Assembly: GCF_023701745.1 (NCBI RefSeq)
Contig: NZ_JAJOZB010000001.1
Span: 186,001-250,000 of the forward strand
Length of the DNA stretch: 64,000 nucleotides
Reading direction: 5' to 3'
Origin: Streptomyces sp. RKAG293
GTDB taxonomy: Bacteria; Actinomycetota; Actinomycetes; Streptomycetales; Streptomycetaceae
Within the stretch, counting starts at the first letter, position 1. Every line of letters starts with the position of its first letter. The notes beneath the pieces are model-generated. The model ran no database searches, had not been told where the DNA came from, and saw only the letters and a program-made list of their open reading frames with translations. The position numbers and the translations under genes were made by a program. Shown piece after piece: positions 26,152 to 35,655 of the stretch.

Positions 26152-27209
26152 CTAACGAGCTCGTGCATGGTTGGCGCTGGCGCGTCGAGAGGTGCGGCTC
26201 GGCTTGGTGTTCACCTTGGCTGACCGGGCCCGCGGGTGGCAGTCTGCTGGTGTGACAGGAGCCCGGCGATGGCCTGGATGGTGTCACTCATGTGCTCGCG
26301 TCGGCCGTGGTGGCGGGCGAGGGCTCGCCAGTTCTTGAGGTGCGCGATGCCGTGCTCGACGCGGATGCGACGTGAGGAGTGGGTCTTGCGCTGGCGTTCG
26401 TGGATCTCTTCGTACCAGTCCGGTGCGTTCTTCTTGAACTTGCGGTGTGGCGGTGTCACGACACGTCCGCCTGTCTGCGCACCCAGTCCCTGGTAGCCGG
26501 CGTCAGCAAGGATCTCTACGGTAGGCCCGTCGACAAGGTGCTTGACCAGTCCTAACTGCCGGGCATGCGTGATGTCGGCACAGCTTCCAGGCTGGGCTGG
26601 ACTGCAGAACAGAAGTCTGCCGTCGGCGTCGGTGAGGACCATGGACTTGACGGCGTTCTGCTTGTTCTTGCCGGAGATGAACTTCTCCCGGTCTTTGCGT
26701 CCCGCGGCTGGTCTGCGGACCCGGATCTCGGTTCCGTCGATGATCCCGCTCTGCCCGCTCGCACCGAGATGGTCGATGACCTCGGCGAGTGTGTGCAGTC
26801 GGACATCGGGCGCCACGGTGCAGCCGCGCCCTGCCAGCAGCGGCCGCACCTCACCGATGGCGCGCGTGATGGTGGAGCGATCCACCCCGAACCAGCAGGC
26901 CAGTACGTCATGGGTGGCGCCATGGCGGAGATGAACGGGCGTGGCCAGCAGCCGGTCGACAAAGACGAGTTTGTACCTCGCTCCGGCTCCCACTGCTCTG
27001 CGACGGGGACGCGAGGTGAGGGCCGAATGGTGCCGCTCCTGCCACAACGGGCCGATCTCGGCGATGAGTTCAGCGATCACATCGCGTGTCAGCCCAGTGA
27101 TCCGCTGGCTTTGGATGATCGCTGCACGAGCCCGGTTCCCCACCACACTGACCATGATCAACGACCAAGACCCCAACGCACCAGCGCCAACCATGCACGA
27201 GCTCGTTAG
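26152..27209 (-). mobile_element. Complete IS5-type element with 29-bp perfect inverted repeats
   Basis: The left end, 26152-26180, begins ctaacgagctcgtgcatggt; the right end, 27181-27209, is its exact complement over all 29 bp. The element is 1058 bp and holds one transposase gene. The perfect ends and intact gene indicate a recent, possibly active insertion. Confidence 0.93.
26211..27155 (-). CDS. IS5-family (DDE_Tnp_4) transposase, intact
   Basis: 314 aa. Domain order: N-terminal helix-turn-helix (RHGATHDVLACWFGVDRSTI), then the DDE domain: GIIDGTEIRVRRP with the first aspartate, DITHARQLGLVKHLVDG, EILADAGYQGLG with the second, and RRIRVEHGIAHLKNWRAL with the glutamate. Start ATG 27155 is the first inside the element and gives the family length. 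All catalytic residues are present. Confidence 0.92.
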   Translation of the reverse strand: MVSVVGNRARAAIIQSQRITGLTRDVIAELIAEIGPLWQERHHSALTSRPRRRAVGAGARYKLVFVDRLLATPVHLRHGATHDVLACWFGVDRSTITRAIGEVRPLLAGRGCTVAPDVRLHTLAEVIDHLGASGQSGIIDGTEIRVRRPAAGRKDREKFISGKNKQNAVKSMVLTDADGRLLFCSPAQPGSCADITHARQLGLVKHLVDGPTVEILADAGYQGLGAQTGGRVVTPPHRKFKKNAPDWYEEIHERQRKTHSSRRIRVEHGIAHLKNWRALARHHGRREHMSDTIQAIAGLLSHQQTATRGPGQPR

Positions 27210-27612
27210 GCCCCCGTAAGACGGCCCTACCTGATCGTCAGGAGGCGCAGGTGTCCCTGCAGAACTACCCCAGCGACATGCAGCGGGCTGCGCAACGCGC
27301 CAAATCGGCAGGCCGAGCCGGCGTGGTGACGTACGGAACCTACCGTCGAAAACGATGCGCACCAGGCAGCAACTGGACGACGTCGGCCCCGGGAACCGGC
27401 GGGCATCAACACCTACCGCCAGACCGCCAGACCGCTAGAAGAGGCGGCCACGCATGTGTCGCGTAAGGTTCGAGAATCTCACACGGCCTGGCTCTCTCCA
27501 CGGGTGCGAGTCCTGGCTCACGTTGTGTGGCATTGCCACGCTGACTGATCCGTCGTCCTGGAGAAATTCAAAGCGATGGAGTGCAGGTGGCTTGTATGGT
27601 CACGAGCGGGAT
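27210..27612. other. Short gene-free stretch right of the IS
   Basis: Short frames here (for example a plus-strand peptide containing SDMQRAAQRAKSAGRAGVV) are protein-like for about 30 residues but match no family and have no good start. No gene is called. Confidence 0.35.
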
Positions 27613-27686
27613 GGGGCTCGTAGCGCAGTGGCTGTCGCGCCTTCACCACATGTGGGAGGACGCCGGTTCGAATCCGGTCGGCCCCA
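27613..27686 (+). tRNA. tRNA-like sequence, anticodon unclear
   Basis: The D-arm (gcgc...gcgc) and the T-arm (gccgg, loop ttcgaat, ccggt) are well formed, and the acceptor ends ggggct/ggcccc pair in six of seven positions. The anticodon arm is abnormal: cctt..ggagg can pair only around a 10-base loop (accacatgtg), or with a bulge around a 5-base loop, so no anticodon can be assigned. The flanks extend the acceptor helix to 11 bp (gggatggggct with ggccccatccc plus wobble). No CCA is encoded. Either a decayed tRNA or a tRNA-like RNA. Confidence 0.45.
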
Positions 27687-27717
27687 TCCCACCCCGGCTG
27701 TACCTCGCTCATGCCAG

Positions 27718-28092
27718 GAGGACACGTTTCCGAAGGAGTTCGAAACCGGCGCGGCCGACCATCTGGCGTTCGAGCATCTTGATCCGGTTGACGTGGCCTG
27801 TGAACCACCCCGAAGTTCCAGGGCAGGGTGAGGCCAGCGATGACGGCGTCCCGCGGTCCCGGTCGATGCCCGCGGTGAGGGTGTAAAGGCTGGGCAGGTC
27901 GTCCTGGCGGACGGCGTAAAACCAGTTCAGAGGTCATTCGCCCCGGCGCTCGGTCAGCATGCTCGCGAAGGACCGGACAGGCCTCGACCCCGGCCGGACG
28001 ACCGCCTCGATCACCTCGACCGATTCCACCAACACACCCTGGACCGAGGAAAACAGCAGCTCGTTCAACTGCGGCAGCACTTCGTTCACGGC
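27718..28092 (-). mobile_element. ISL3 remnant with large internal deletion
   Basis: The minus strand reads a typical ISL3 N-terminus (EVLPQLNELLFSSVQGVLVE, about 28090-28000) joined to C-terminal pieces (SFASMLTERRGE, DAVIAGLTLPWNFGVV) in shifting frames. About 1 kb of the transposase is missing between them. It begins only 30 bp after the tRNA-like sequence. Confidence 0.7.
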
Positions 28093-28253
28093 GAAGGACT
28101 GTCGACCACACCACCGTCCAGCCAGGCAACCTTCCGGCGAACGTCAGCGCTCCGTGGGCGGTCAATGCGCACAGCACCGGCCGGCCGCGCAGGACCCTGG
28201 CTCCACTCATCAAGCCCCCTGGTAATCGATCACCAGGGGAACCGGGAGGCGCT

Positions 28254-29105
28254 CTACCGGCGGACCGCCGAGATCAGTCCGCCGGGCCGCTCCTCGCGCC
28301 GCGGCGGGGTACTGACCGGGCGACCGTAGGCAGCAGCACGCTCGCGCAAAGTGTGGCTGTCGGCCTCCCAACCGTGCCCGGACAGCCAGCCCACCGGGTC
28401 GTCGGGCATCTCCGAGACCCACAGGGACGCCGCCGATCCCGGCGCCGCGTCCGCACCGAAACGCTCGATCACGCCGCGCGAACCCAATGTCAGCCCCAAC
28501 CAACTACCTGCCGCCGACTGCGTGCTGATCCGCCCCAGCAATAGCTCCACCGCATCCTCGGGCAGATAGATCAGCAGTCCCTCGGCAATCCACACGGTCG
28601 GCACGCCCGGGTCGTGCCCTGCGGCGGCCAGCGCGCGCGGCCAGTCCTCCCGCAGATCCACCGCGACGGTGATCCGCTCGCAGCGTGCTACCGCACGCTC
28701 CTGGCGCAACACCGACGCCTTGAAGTCCAGTGGCGCGGCGGTGTCGACCTCGAACAGCCGGGTGCCCTCGGGCCAGTCCATCCGAAAGGCCCGACTGTCC
28801 ATACCCGCACCGAGCAGCACGACCTGCCGGACCCCGGACGCGGACGCCTGCTCCAACAAGTCGTCAAGGAACCTCGTCCTGATGACGATCGAGAACGACA
28901 CAGCCAACCGGCGGCGCCGCGCCGCCTCGTCATCGGGCAGCGACGGCGAGGAAGGCCACAGGCCGCCGGCGGTAGCGAAAGCCTGTGCCAAGGGGTCACG
29001 GAACAACGCGTTCTCCCGGCCGGACTCCAGCGCCCGTACCCTGGCCACCCCCACCGCCGTCGCCCACACCCCCGACGGCTGAACCCGCTCCCGCCCATCA
29101 CTCAT
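28254..29105 (-). CDS. SAM-dependent methyltransferase (PF04072/TIGR00027 type)
   Basis: 283 aa. The family (leucine-carboxyl-methyltransferase-like, large in mycobacteria and Streptomyces) is shown by GVWATAVGVARVRALES, RTRFLDDLL, VVLLGAGMDSRAFRMDWP with the glycine-rich SAM loop, LFEVDTAAPLDFK with the acidic ribose-binding residue, and TVWIAEGLLIYLPEDA. Substrate unknown. ATG 29105 is preferred over an upstream GTG because homologues begin near here. Confidence 0.88.
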   Translation of the reverse strand: MSDGRERVQPSGVWATAVGVARVRALESGRENALFRDPLAQAFATAGGLWPSSPSLPDDEAARRRRLAVSFSIVIRTRFLDDLLEQASASGVRQVVLLGAGMDSRAFRMDWPEGTRLFEVDTAAPLDFKASVLRQERAVARCERITVAVDLREDWPRALAAAGHDPGVPTVWIAEGLLIYLPEDAVELLLGRISTQSAAGSWLGLTLGSRGVIERFGADAAPGSAASLWVSEMPDDPVGWLSGHGWEADSHTLRERAAAYGRPVSTPPRREERPGGLISAVRR

Positions 29106-29184
29106 CACACCAGCGTAGATGACCGAATCCAACAGGCCCGATCAGGGAAACCAGCGGCCGCTCGCATGCCGCAGCGGTCCGACG

Positions 29185-29445
29185 TCACTGCACGGGCCAC
29201 CGGAACTGCCCGTCCGGTACCTCCCACCGCTCCAGCACTCCCGCGGCGGCCAGTTGGACCAGCACCACACGCAAGGCATCTCCCAGCAGGCCGTCCGTCC
29301 AGAACACCCCCCTGACCTGGGTGAACGCCTCGGACCCGTCGAAGATCCCCAGCGAGCGGCCCACCACGAAGGCGGCACCATCCCCGTCCGTCCAGCCGGC
29401 CAGCCCCTCGGGGAGATCCACGCAACGATCCTGCCGGCACAGCAT
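29185..29445 (-). CDS. Hypothetical protein, 86 aa
   Basis: Starts MLCRQDRCVDLPEGLAGWTD, then GAAFVVGRSLGIFDGSEAFTQ and LLGDALRVVLVQLAAAGVLE, ending in DGQFRWP. The helix-strand pattern resembles a small winged-helix-like protein, but no family is recognised. It lies upstream of the methyltransferase gene and on the same strand, 79 bp away. Confidence 0.55.
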   Translation of the reverse strand: MLCRQDRCVDLPEGLAGWTDGDGAAFVVGRSLGIFDGSEAFTQVRGVFWTDGLLGDALRVVLVQLAAAGVLERWEVPDGQFRWPVQ

Positions 29446-29597
29446 CACACCCCGCGAACGCCTCCCGTCACAGCACCAGATGACGAGGGCGGCGAGGTGA
29501 CCTGAACGGAGCACCCCGAAGACGTTTCGAAATCCAGTGGACCCTCCGCCGCCAGCGAGGCACAATCCGCGGGGAACCGGGGCGAGAGGGAGCTGGT

Positions 29598-30638
29598 TTG
29601 GACGTGTTCGCGTGTGCCAGGTGCGGCACTCAGCTGACGGCGCCGATATCCCAGGTCGCCCTCCCCATCCACACCCACCACGGGAGGTGGGAGGAACTCC
29701 ATCCTCCCCTGATGGAGCCCTCGACGTATGCCGTCGACCCCCGGCCCACCGGACCGCCGTGGCGGTTGTGGGACGAGGTCGGACAGGACGCGGCTGCCCG
29801 ACAGCGCGTGTACGCGCCGGTGTACTCCATCTCCTTCGGCGCCAGGAACAGGATCGTCATCGCCCCCGGCGACTCACGGTCCATGGCCCTGATACCCGAC
29901 AAGTGCGAGGGGTACTGCAAGGGTGTGGACGGTCGGGCGGGCCCCAACCTTGCGTGTGTGGGGTGCGGGCGGGCCGTGGCGACCCGCATGGACGATTGCG
30001 GATTGTGGCAGGCGGTGTGGCTGGAGCCCGACGCGGTCGTACGCCGCCCCGCGGGGCTCCCCGCCGGTCCGCCTCCCGATTGGGACGACCTCGAGCGTGC
30101 CGAGCACCGCGTTGCACCCGTTGAACCCGACGGGTCGTGGAGCCGGCGCTGGGAGGCGGCGGTCGGGGTCGCGCTGGCTCACCTCGTGGCGGCCACCGAA
30201 GACCACCCGGTGACCCTCCCCGCCGGCCCCGTCGCCGAGCTGCTGGGCCACGCCGTCGGCCAGTACCTCCCGACCGGGCCCGGTGCCTGTTCCGTGGGGT
30301 TGGCCGGCCCGGCGATCCACACGCCCCGACCCCGTCCCGACGTTCTCCTCGTCCCCCGCCACCCCCTCACGGGCGCGCCCTGGCGCCCGCCCGGCGACAA
30401 CGGGGCTGTGGTGCCGCTGGACAGCGGGGTCTGGGCGTACCTCGCCCACCCGGGCGAGACCTCACCGATGCCCGCGACCGGTGTACTCCCCGAGGGCGTC
30501 CTGCGCGACGACTACCCGCTCCCGCCGCGCCCCTGGCACCCGCTGACGCCCCACCACCACGCCTTCAACGACACCCTGACCGGACTGCCCGCGATACGCG
30601 CCCCCCGACTGCGCAGGTATCACGACGCACACCGCTAG
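29598..30638 (+). CDS. Conserved hypothetical protein with zinc-ribbon motifs
   Basis: 346 aa. CxxC pairs at the N-terminus (CARCG) and near residue 105-125 (CEGYC, then ACVGCGRAVATRMDDCGLW) suggest a bound zinc. The rest is acidic and tryptophan-rich (WRLWDEVGQDAA, WHPLTPHHHAFND), without a catalytic motif I can name. The start is TTG 29598, 5 bases after GGAG; a GTG two codons later is the alternative. Proteins of this kind are frequent in Streptomyces accessory regions; no function assigned. Confidence 0.75.
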   Translation: MDVFACARCGTQLTAPISQVALPIHTHHGRWEELHPPLMEPSTYAVDPRPTGPPWRLWDEVGQDAAARQRVYAPVYSISFGARNRIVIAPGDSRSMALIPDKCEGYCKGVDGRAGPNLACVGCGRAVATRMDDCGLWQAVWLEPDAVVRRPAGLPAGPPPDWDDLERAEHRVAPVEPDGSWSRRWEAAVGVALAHLVAATEDHPVTLPAGPVAELLGHAVGQYLPTGPGACSVGLAGPAIHTPRPRPDVLLVPRHPLTGAPWRPPGDNGAVVPLDSGVWAYLAHPGETSPMPATGVLPEGVLRDDYPLPPRPWHPLTPHHHAFNDTLTGLPAIRAPRLRRYHDAHR

Positions 30639-30905
30639 GCCGACTCCCTGGGCCCAACCAACCCTTGATCGATGGGTGTCGCTCGCTCACACCAGTGGGC
30701 GAAGATCGAGCCAATGCCGCCGGAGCGGACCCCTCAGCGGGGTGAGCGGCAGCGTGATCACCGGCAGGAGATCGACACGATCGCGGTCACGTACCGCGCC
30801 GGCACACCATGGATGAACCGGCCTGAGCACATCAGCCGTCGTGGAAGGGAGCCCACTCCCCATAGGCACAGGCGCAGGCGCAGGAATGGTGGGCGCACAT
30901 GACCA

Positions 30906-31763
30906 TCAACCAGCTCCGGCCTGCCGTTGCGCCGCCCGGTACGCCAGCCCCCGCATGAGGACGTCCCGCGCGCTCGCCCTCACATGCCGAGCCCACGACG
31001 GGTCGCTCTCGCCGCGCATCGTGCTCCAGCAGGCGAGGGCGTAGCCGTACTCCCCGGGGCTCAGGTATCCCATCCGGTGCAAAGGCTCGTCCCTGCGGCC
31101 GGTGAGCATCCGGTCCGTGAGCTCACCGACCGGCATCACCGAGTACCCGGCCACCTTCCCGTAGTCGTCCGCGGCGTTGGCCGACAACACGCCCATGCCG
31201 AGGTGAACGGTCACCAGGTCGGTGAGCCGCTCCTCCTGGCTGCGGGAGATGCCCAGCCCGGCGATGCGCCCCTCGCCGATCAGCCGGGCATGCGCCAGCT
31301 CGTGCGCGACGAGGCCGGCGAACGCATCGGGCCGGGCGGCCACACGGCGGTCCAGTTCGATCACCGCCCGGCCGAGCACCTTGCGGTACTCCCCAACCTG
31401 GTGCTTCCTTCCCTGGACCTTCTCGGGGGACTCAACCAGCAGCACATCGATACCGGAGACGTCCGCGCCCATCACCGCACCGATCCGCCGCACCAGCCGC
31501 TCGGCCTGCTCCTGCGTGCCGGTGAAATCCGCGGGGACGAAACCTGAGAGGGCGATCTCCCGGCGCGACGTCGCGGGCCCGAACTCCTCGGCGCACCACC
31601 GCAGCCACCGCTCGGTCCAGGTCCGCTGTTCCTCCGGTACGGGACACGTGCCCGGAGCGTCGGTCCGCAGCCACGGTTTCGGCCCCGTCGTGCTGATGCC
31701 GACCGACGGCCGGCCCCCACCACGTAGCCACGCCGTCATCCGGCCCGACACCCATCCGCCCAT
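30906..31763 (-). CDS. Zinc-peptidase-like protein (HExxH)
   Basis: 285 aa from ATG 31763. The metal-binding motif is FAGLVAHELAHARLIG, with EERLTDLVTVHLGMGVL downstream, whose acidic residues could supply a third ligand. The N-terminal third is basic and tryptophan-rich (RTWTERWLRWCAEEFGP) and the middle (IGAVMGADVSGIDVLLVE) looks like an alpha-beta domain. No signal peptide, so it should act in the cytoplasm or on the inner membrane face. An upstream in-frame start would add a low-complexity stretch. Confidence 0.75.
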   Translation of the reverse strand: MGGWVSGRMTAWLRGGGRPSVGISTTGPKPWLRTDAPGTCPVPEEQRTWTERWLRWCAEEFGPATSRREIALSGFVPADFTGTQEQAERLVRRIGAVMGADVSGIDVLLVESPEKVQGRKHQVGEYRKVLGRAVIELDRRVAARPDAFAGLVAHELAHARLIGEGRIAGLGISRSQEERLTDLVTVHLGMGVLSANAADDYGKVAGYSVMPVGELTDRMLTGRRDEPLHRMGYLSPGEYGYALACWSTMRGESDPSWARHVRASARDVLMRGLAYRAAQRQAGAG

Positions 31764-32126
31764 GACACCCCCGAAGATCCCGCGGGCGGCCCCGGCCACC
31801 CCCTCGCCCTGATGTGGGACGTGTTCCGATCCCCCGCCGGTTGCGGCCGGCCCACCCACGAGTCCGACCGACAAACGCTGATCTTCCTCGGCCGACTCCC
31901 CGCGTCAACTCCCCCACCCGCAGCCGCATCCGCCCTGGTGCGAGCGTCCTCCACGGAACTGCCCGGGGCCGGGTGCGGACCACAGCGGCGACACACCGTC
32001 GGTAGCCATCCTCCGCTCCTCCGCCCGACCCGCAGATCCGCAAGGCCGTGGATCATTACCGCAGGCCGTACACGCGAGCCGTCAGCGCCCACTCATGACG
32101 ACCTGTCCGCCCGACGGGCGAACAGG

Positions 32127-32741
32127 TCAGGCGCATCGTGCAACCCGGTCCGGATGTGGCCGAAGCCGGGCGCTGAGGACAGTCTCAGCGAAGAGATCGG
32201 CCTGGTCCATGCCCGCACCGAGGCCTTCGGTGAGACGGAAGAAGAGCCCGCGCATTCCCAGCGGTCCGGTCTCTCCGGTGTCCGGTCGGGCGCCCAGCGC
32301 CTCCAGTTCGGAGTCGAAGTGGTGAGGGTCCTGGCCGGTGCGGTGCCGAGGCTCGATGCCCAGAAGAGTGTGCAGACCGGTCACCAGCTGCCCGTTCACG
32401 GCATAGCGGAAGTCCACCAGAGGCTTCTCGTTGGCGTGCAGGGACAGCGCTGCCGTCCCCGCCGAGAGCTCGCTGAGCAGGTCGTCGTCCTCGACGCACA
32501 GCCAACTGCCGTGCTCCCATACCCACGCCCACGACCCGTACCGGCCGGCGGTGACCACGTAGGCATCGTCCTCGTAGAGGATGTCGTCGAAGTCCTCGTC
32601 GAACTCCTTCTGGGTCCGCTCAGCGAGCGTGGCGGGGTCCGCCCCCATCCGCTCCAAGAGCTCCCGCGCAGTGAGGTCACGGGCAAAGGTGACGCTCAAC
32701 AACGGCAGGTCCGCCCCGTACATCCAGCCCAGGCCACTCAT
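32127..32741 (-). CDS. DUF6461 protein
   Basis: 204 aa. The pattern MSGLGWMYGADLPLLSVTFA, then GSWAWVWEHGSWLC and GLHTLLGIEPRHRTG, is that of the Streptomyces DUF6461 family, whose function is unknown but which often lies with toxin/immunity genes. ATG 32741 has GGAGGAG 5 bases upstream, which decides the start over an upstream ATG that overlaps the ribosome site. Confidence 0.8.
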   Translation of the reverse strand: MSGLGWMYGADLPLLSVTFARDLTARELLERMGADPATLAERTQKEFDEDFDDILYEDDAYVVTAGRYGSWAWVWEHGSWLCVEDDDLLSELSAGTAALSLHANEKPLVDFRYAVNGQLVTGLHTLLGIEPRHRTGQDPHHFDSELEALGARPDTGETGPLGMRGLFFRLTEGLGAGMDQADLFAETVLSARLRPHPDRVARCA

Positions 32742-32937
32742 CCGTACTCCTCCATACATCGATCGACTCTCTCCGGCGAGGCTAGACGGCCACTACGACA
32801 GGTCTGTCCCCTGCCGTGTCGGGGCGCAGAATCAGCTGCCCGGGGCCGCGAGCCCCTTCTTCACCAGCCGGTCGAACTCACCTGGAAAATGGTCAAGATC
32901 ATTTGGCAGAGCACACAGCGCAGCGCGACACCTGGAG

Positions 32938-33822
32938 TTACCACCGGTGTCCCGTCTCAGTCGACCTGGTCCCCCTCTCCAATGGTCTGGTCCGATTCGC
33001 CCTGCATCTCAGACGATCTGGCCGGCCAGAGCTGTCAGCAGGTGTCAGACCGGGCGGTTCCGTGAAGTGCATGGCGTGGGAGTCGCCCTGCATGGAGCGT
33101 GCCGAATCGAAGACCTGCTGCGCCTGGGCGGCGGACAGACGCCGTGCCTCCCACAGCAGTGCTGCGGCATCTGCCGCCTCCGATGGAGGAGGCGGCGGAA
33201 GCTCGGTCAGATCGACGCCCGTCAGCGCGGCCAGGTCGCGTGCGTCGATCCCCAGCAGGGCAGCGAAGTCCGTCACCAACCGCGGGGTCAACTCCATGCG
33301 GCCAGAGCCGATCACACCGTAAGTAGCTGCCGACAGATACGTGGGCGTCACGAACGCGAGAGCCATCGCCATGCCCGTCCAGTTCAGATTGCGGTACTGG
33401 AGCATGCGGATGACCCAAGCGCCCGGACCGCCGGCGAGGGGCATGAGCGGCTTCGGGGCGAAGCTGGAACACCGCTCCTCCTGCGGCAGTGAGCGGACCA
33501 GTTGCAGAAGCTCGCGGCGTCCCGCTGTAGGGAGACGCACCGCCTCCGTCACCGTGTTCTTCACCCATATCGCGGCCGTGGCGTCCAGCGGCGCCATGTC
33601 ATCCGGGACCGCCAGCCCCGCAAGGATGAACAGATCGACGGCATGGAAGCCCAGTGCGGGGCCGAGCCGTCGGAGGAGTTCATGGCTGGGGCTGTCCCCT
33701 GCGAGCACAGCGCAGACCTCGTCCGGGTTCAGCCCAGCGCGGTCGGCCAGTTCCTGCGCGCCGAGTTCTCTGTGCTCCAGCAGTCGCGCCAGCATCGCGC
33801 CGAACCCGAGGTGCTCCGTCAT
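32938..33822 (-). CDS. XRE-family helix-turn-helix regulator
   Basis: 294 aa. N-terminal Cro/CI helix-turn-helix (MLARLLEHRELGAQELADRAGLNPDEVCAVL) is followed by a second possible one (YGVIGSGRMELTPRLVTDFAALLGID). The part after about residue 250 (arginine/proline-rich) looks like read-through beyond the natural end, so the last 40 residues may be the result of a frame change. No divergent gene pairing; likely an orphan regulator. Confidence 0.72.
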   Translation of the reverse strand: MTEHLGFGAMLARLLEHRELGAQELADRAGLNPDEVCAVLAGDSPSHELLRRLGPALGFHAVDLFILAGLAVPDDMAPLDATAAIWVKNTVTEAVRLPTAGRRELLQLVRSLPQEERCSSFAPKPLMPLAGGPGAWVIRMLQYRNLNWTGMAMALAFVTPTYLSAATYGVIGSGRMELTPRLVTDFAALLGIDARDLAALTGVDLTELPPPPPSEAADAAALLWEARRLSAAQAQQVFDSARSMQGDSHAMHFTEPPGLTPADSSGRPDRLRCRANRTRPLERGTRSTETGHRW

Positions 33823-33960
33823 GCCCGCAGACTAACCAGATACGCGAGTGGGACACAGCCGTGCTCGATGGGCGCGGGCCACTGAGGGCGCGGGTGGAGC
33901 TGTCACTGGCGACCGCGATGATCGCCCTGGCGGGCGTGAGCACGCTGGTTCGACTGCCAG

Positions 33961-34365
33961 GAATTCGCAGCCTGGACCAGCAATCAGGCGGCTGAGGCGA
34001 TCGACCAGCACCTTCAGTACCTGGCCGAGCAGGAAGAAGACGACGAACTACCCGCCGACACGGACGACGCGCTCGCCTCTGAGCTCCAGCGGCAACTACG
34101 GGACCTGGACCTCATCGCACGCCACTCAAAGGACCTTCACCACGCCAGCTTGGGACTGTCCATCGACATCTCCATCCGACTCCGCGTCCTGCGAACCTTG
34201 CTGATGCCGAGCGAGGAGACTGGACGGCTTGGCCGCAGCATCAACCTCATCAAGAACTCAATCAAGGAATCCCGACTGCTCAGCGAATGGCATGGAGAGC
34301 GCTTCATCGCCATCGATGTCCCTCCCGGCACCGACATGAGCACGCTGTTCGCCCTACTACAATAG
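33961..34365 (+). CDS. Helical protein with lost or frameshifted start
   Basis: The frame is open from about 33937 to the stop at 34363-34365 but has no ATG or GTG before 34201. It encodes a rich helical protein: AIDQHLQYLAEQEEDDELPA, LQRQLRDLDLIARHSKDLHH, RLGRSINLIKNSIKES, ending GTDMSTLFALLQ. The beginning may lie upstream in another frame (SLATAMIALAGVSTLVR at about 33900-33960). No family recognised. A frameshift near 33960 would restore it. Confidence 0.45.
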   Translation, partial: EFAAWTSNQAAEAIDQHLQYLAEQEEDDELPADTDDALASELQRQLRDLDLIARHSKDLHHASLGLSIDISIRLRVLRTLLMPSEETGRLGRSINLIKNSIKESRLLSEWHGERFIAIDVPPGTDMSTLFALLQ

Positions 34366-34597
34366 GAAGTCGACGAGGCAGGCGCCTTCTGGGAGTGGGC
34401 CGACGCCAGGCCGTTCTCGACCACGCGGAGCTGACCACCCGCGGCGCTCGCCCACGCAGCATCACACCAGCAGGCCCATGCCTCAGGTGGTCCCGGCGCA
34501 GGCCAATCCCCGGGGCCACTTCAGGAGGTCGGGAAGCTGCGAAACGTTCACCAGCTGGGGCCGTTTGAAGCCGTCCGGCCGGGGCCACTGAACAACG

Positions 34598-35533
34598 TCA
34601 CAGCCAGTTCGGTTGCCGTTCCGGTGTGGTCGGTTCTGCGAACAGGGCCTGCAGGACCGTTTGGGCCTGTTCGCGAAGCCAGGTGTGGGCCCGGTCGTTG
34701 TCATGGCGCCGGTGCCAGGCCAGGTGAAGTCCGATCGGCGGCAGTTGCATCGGGACCGGCAGCGCCAGCAGGCCCAGTTGTCGTCGCGCCGCTCGGGTAC
34801 TGGCCTCGGGGACGGACACCACCAGGTCAGTGCCGTGGACAAGTCGTAGGGCGGTTGATGCCGTTGGGGCCGCAGCGACGACCACACGCTCCATCCCCAG
34901 GTCGGCCAGGGCATCGTCGACCGGGTCGCGCAGCCGTCCACGACGCGAGACGGTGACGTGTTCGGCCGCAACGTAGCGTTCGGCGCTCAGCGGTGCTCCG
35001 GCCAAGGGGTGACCTGGGCGTACCACGACGACAAGGCGGTCCTGTCCGATCTGCCGGTGGCGGACGTCGGGCGCCGCGGGCGCGCCGGTGCCGGACTCCA
35101 GATCCACATCGCCCCGGCGCAGATCGGGGGTGTCAGCACTGGGCTCGGCGACAAAACGTAGCCGGATGCCCGGGGCCTGGCGGTGCACCGATGCCAACAG
35201 GGCAGGGCCGCAGGCGTCGGCGAGGGCGTCGTGCCAGCGCACCGTGAACACGCGCTCGAGCGTGCTCAGATCCACCTCCCGGTCCGGCGACAGCACCTCG
35301 TGCGCCTGCTGCACAAGTTCGTGGACCTGTGCTCGGACAGCGAGAGCGTAGGTAGTGGGGACCATGGTGTGCCCGGAGCGGACCAGGATCTGGTCTCCGG
35401 TGACCTTGCGGAGGCGGCCCAGGGAGCGGCTCATCGCCGGCGCAGTGACATGCGTGGAAGCCGCCGCGCCGCTCACGCTGCCCTCTTCCAGTAGTGCGTC
35501 CAAGGCTGTGAGCAGGTTCAAGTCCAAGTGCAT
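34598..35533 (-). CDS. LysR-family regulator
   Basis: 311 aa. Winged helix at residues 1-60 (MHLDLNLLTALDALLEEGSV, VTAPAMSRSLGRLRKVTGDQ) followed by the substrate-binding region (DRLVVVVRPGHPLAG). Start ATG 35533 gives the typical LysR N-terminus; earlier in-frame starts would add 29 unusual residues. It is divergent from the phosphatase-like gene, with 122 bp between, the usual arrangement for a regulator and its target. Confidence 0.92.
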   Translation of the reverse strand: MHLDLNLLTALDALLEEGSVSGAAASTHVTAPAMSRSLGRLRKVTGDQILVRSGHTMVPTTYALAVRAQVHELVQQAHEVLSPDREVDLSTLERVFTVRWHDALADACGPALLASVHRQAPGIRLRFVAEPSADTPDLRRGDVDLESGTGAPAAPDVRHRQIGQDRLVVVVRPGHPLAGAPLSAERYVAAEHVTVSRRGRLRDPVDDALADLGMERVVVAAAPTASTALRLVHGTDLVVSVPEASTRAARRQLGLLALPVPMQLPPIGLHLAWHRRHDNDRAHTWLREQAQTVLQALFAEPTTPERQPNWL

Positions 35534-35655
35534 GAGAGTAAATATATAGCTGACCAACATGCACTGGTTGTTAATCCGTGGTGGGTCTACGGTCGAGACC
35601 AGACACCGGGGCCGCGGCAATCGCCGCCTCGGTCACTTCCCCTTCAGGAGCACCC
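35534..35655. promoter_or_regulatory. LysR divergent control region
   Basis: 122 bp between the LysR start and the phosphatase-like start. The LysR end contains an AT-rich segment (taaatatatag), the only one nearby, followed by ccaacatgcactggttgtta with partial dyad symmetry (ccaac...gttg). It probably holds both promoters and the LysR box. Confidence 0.5.
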
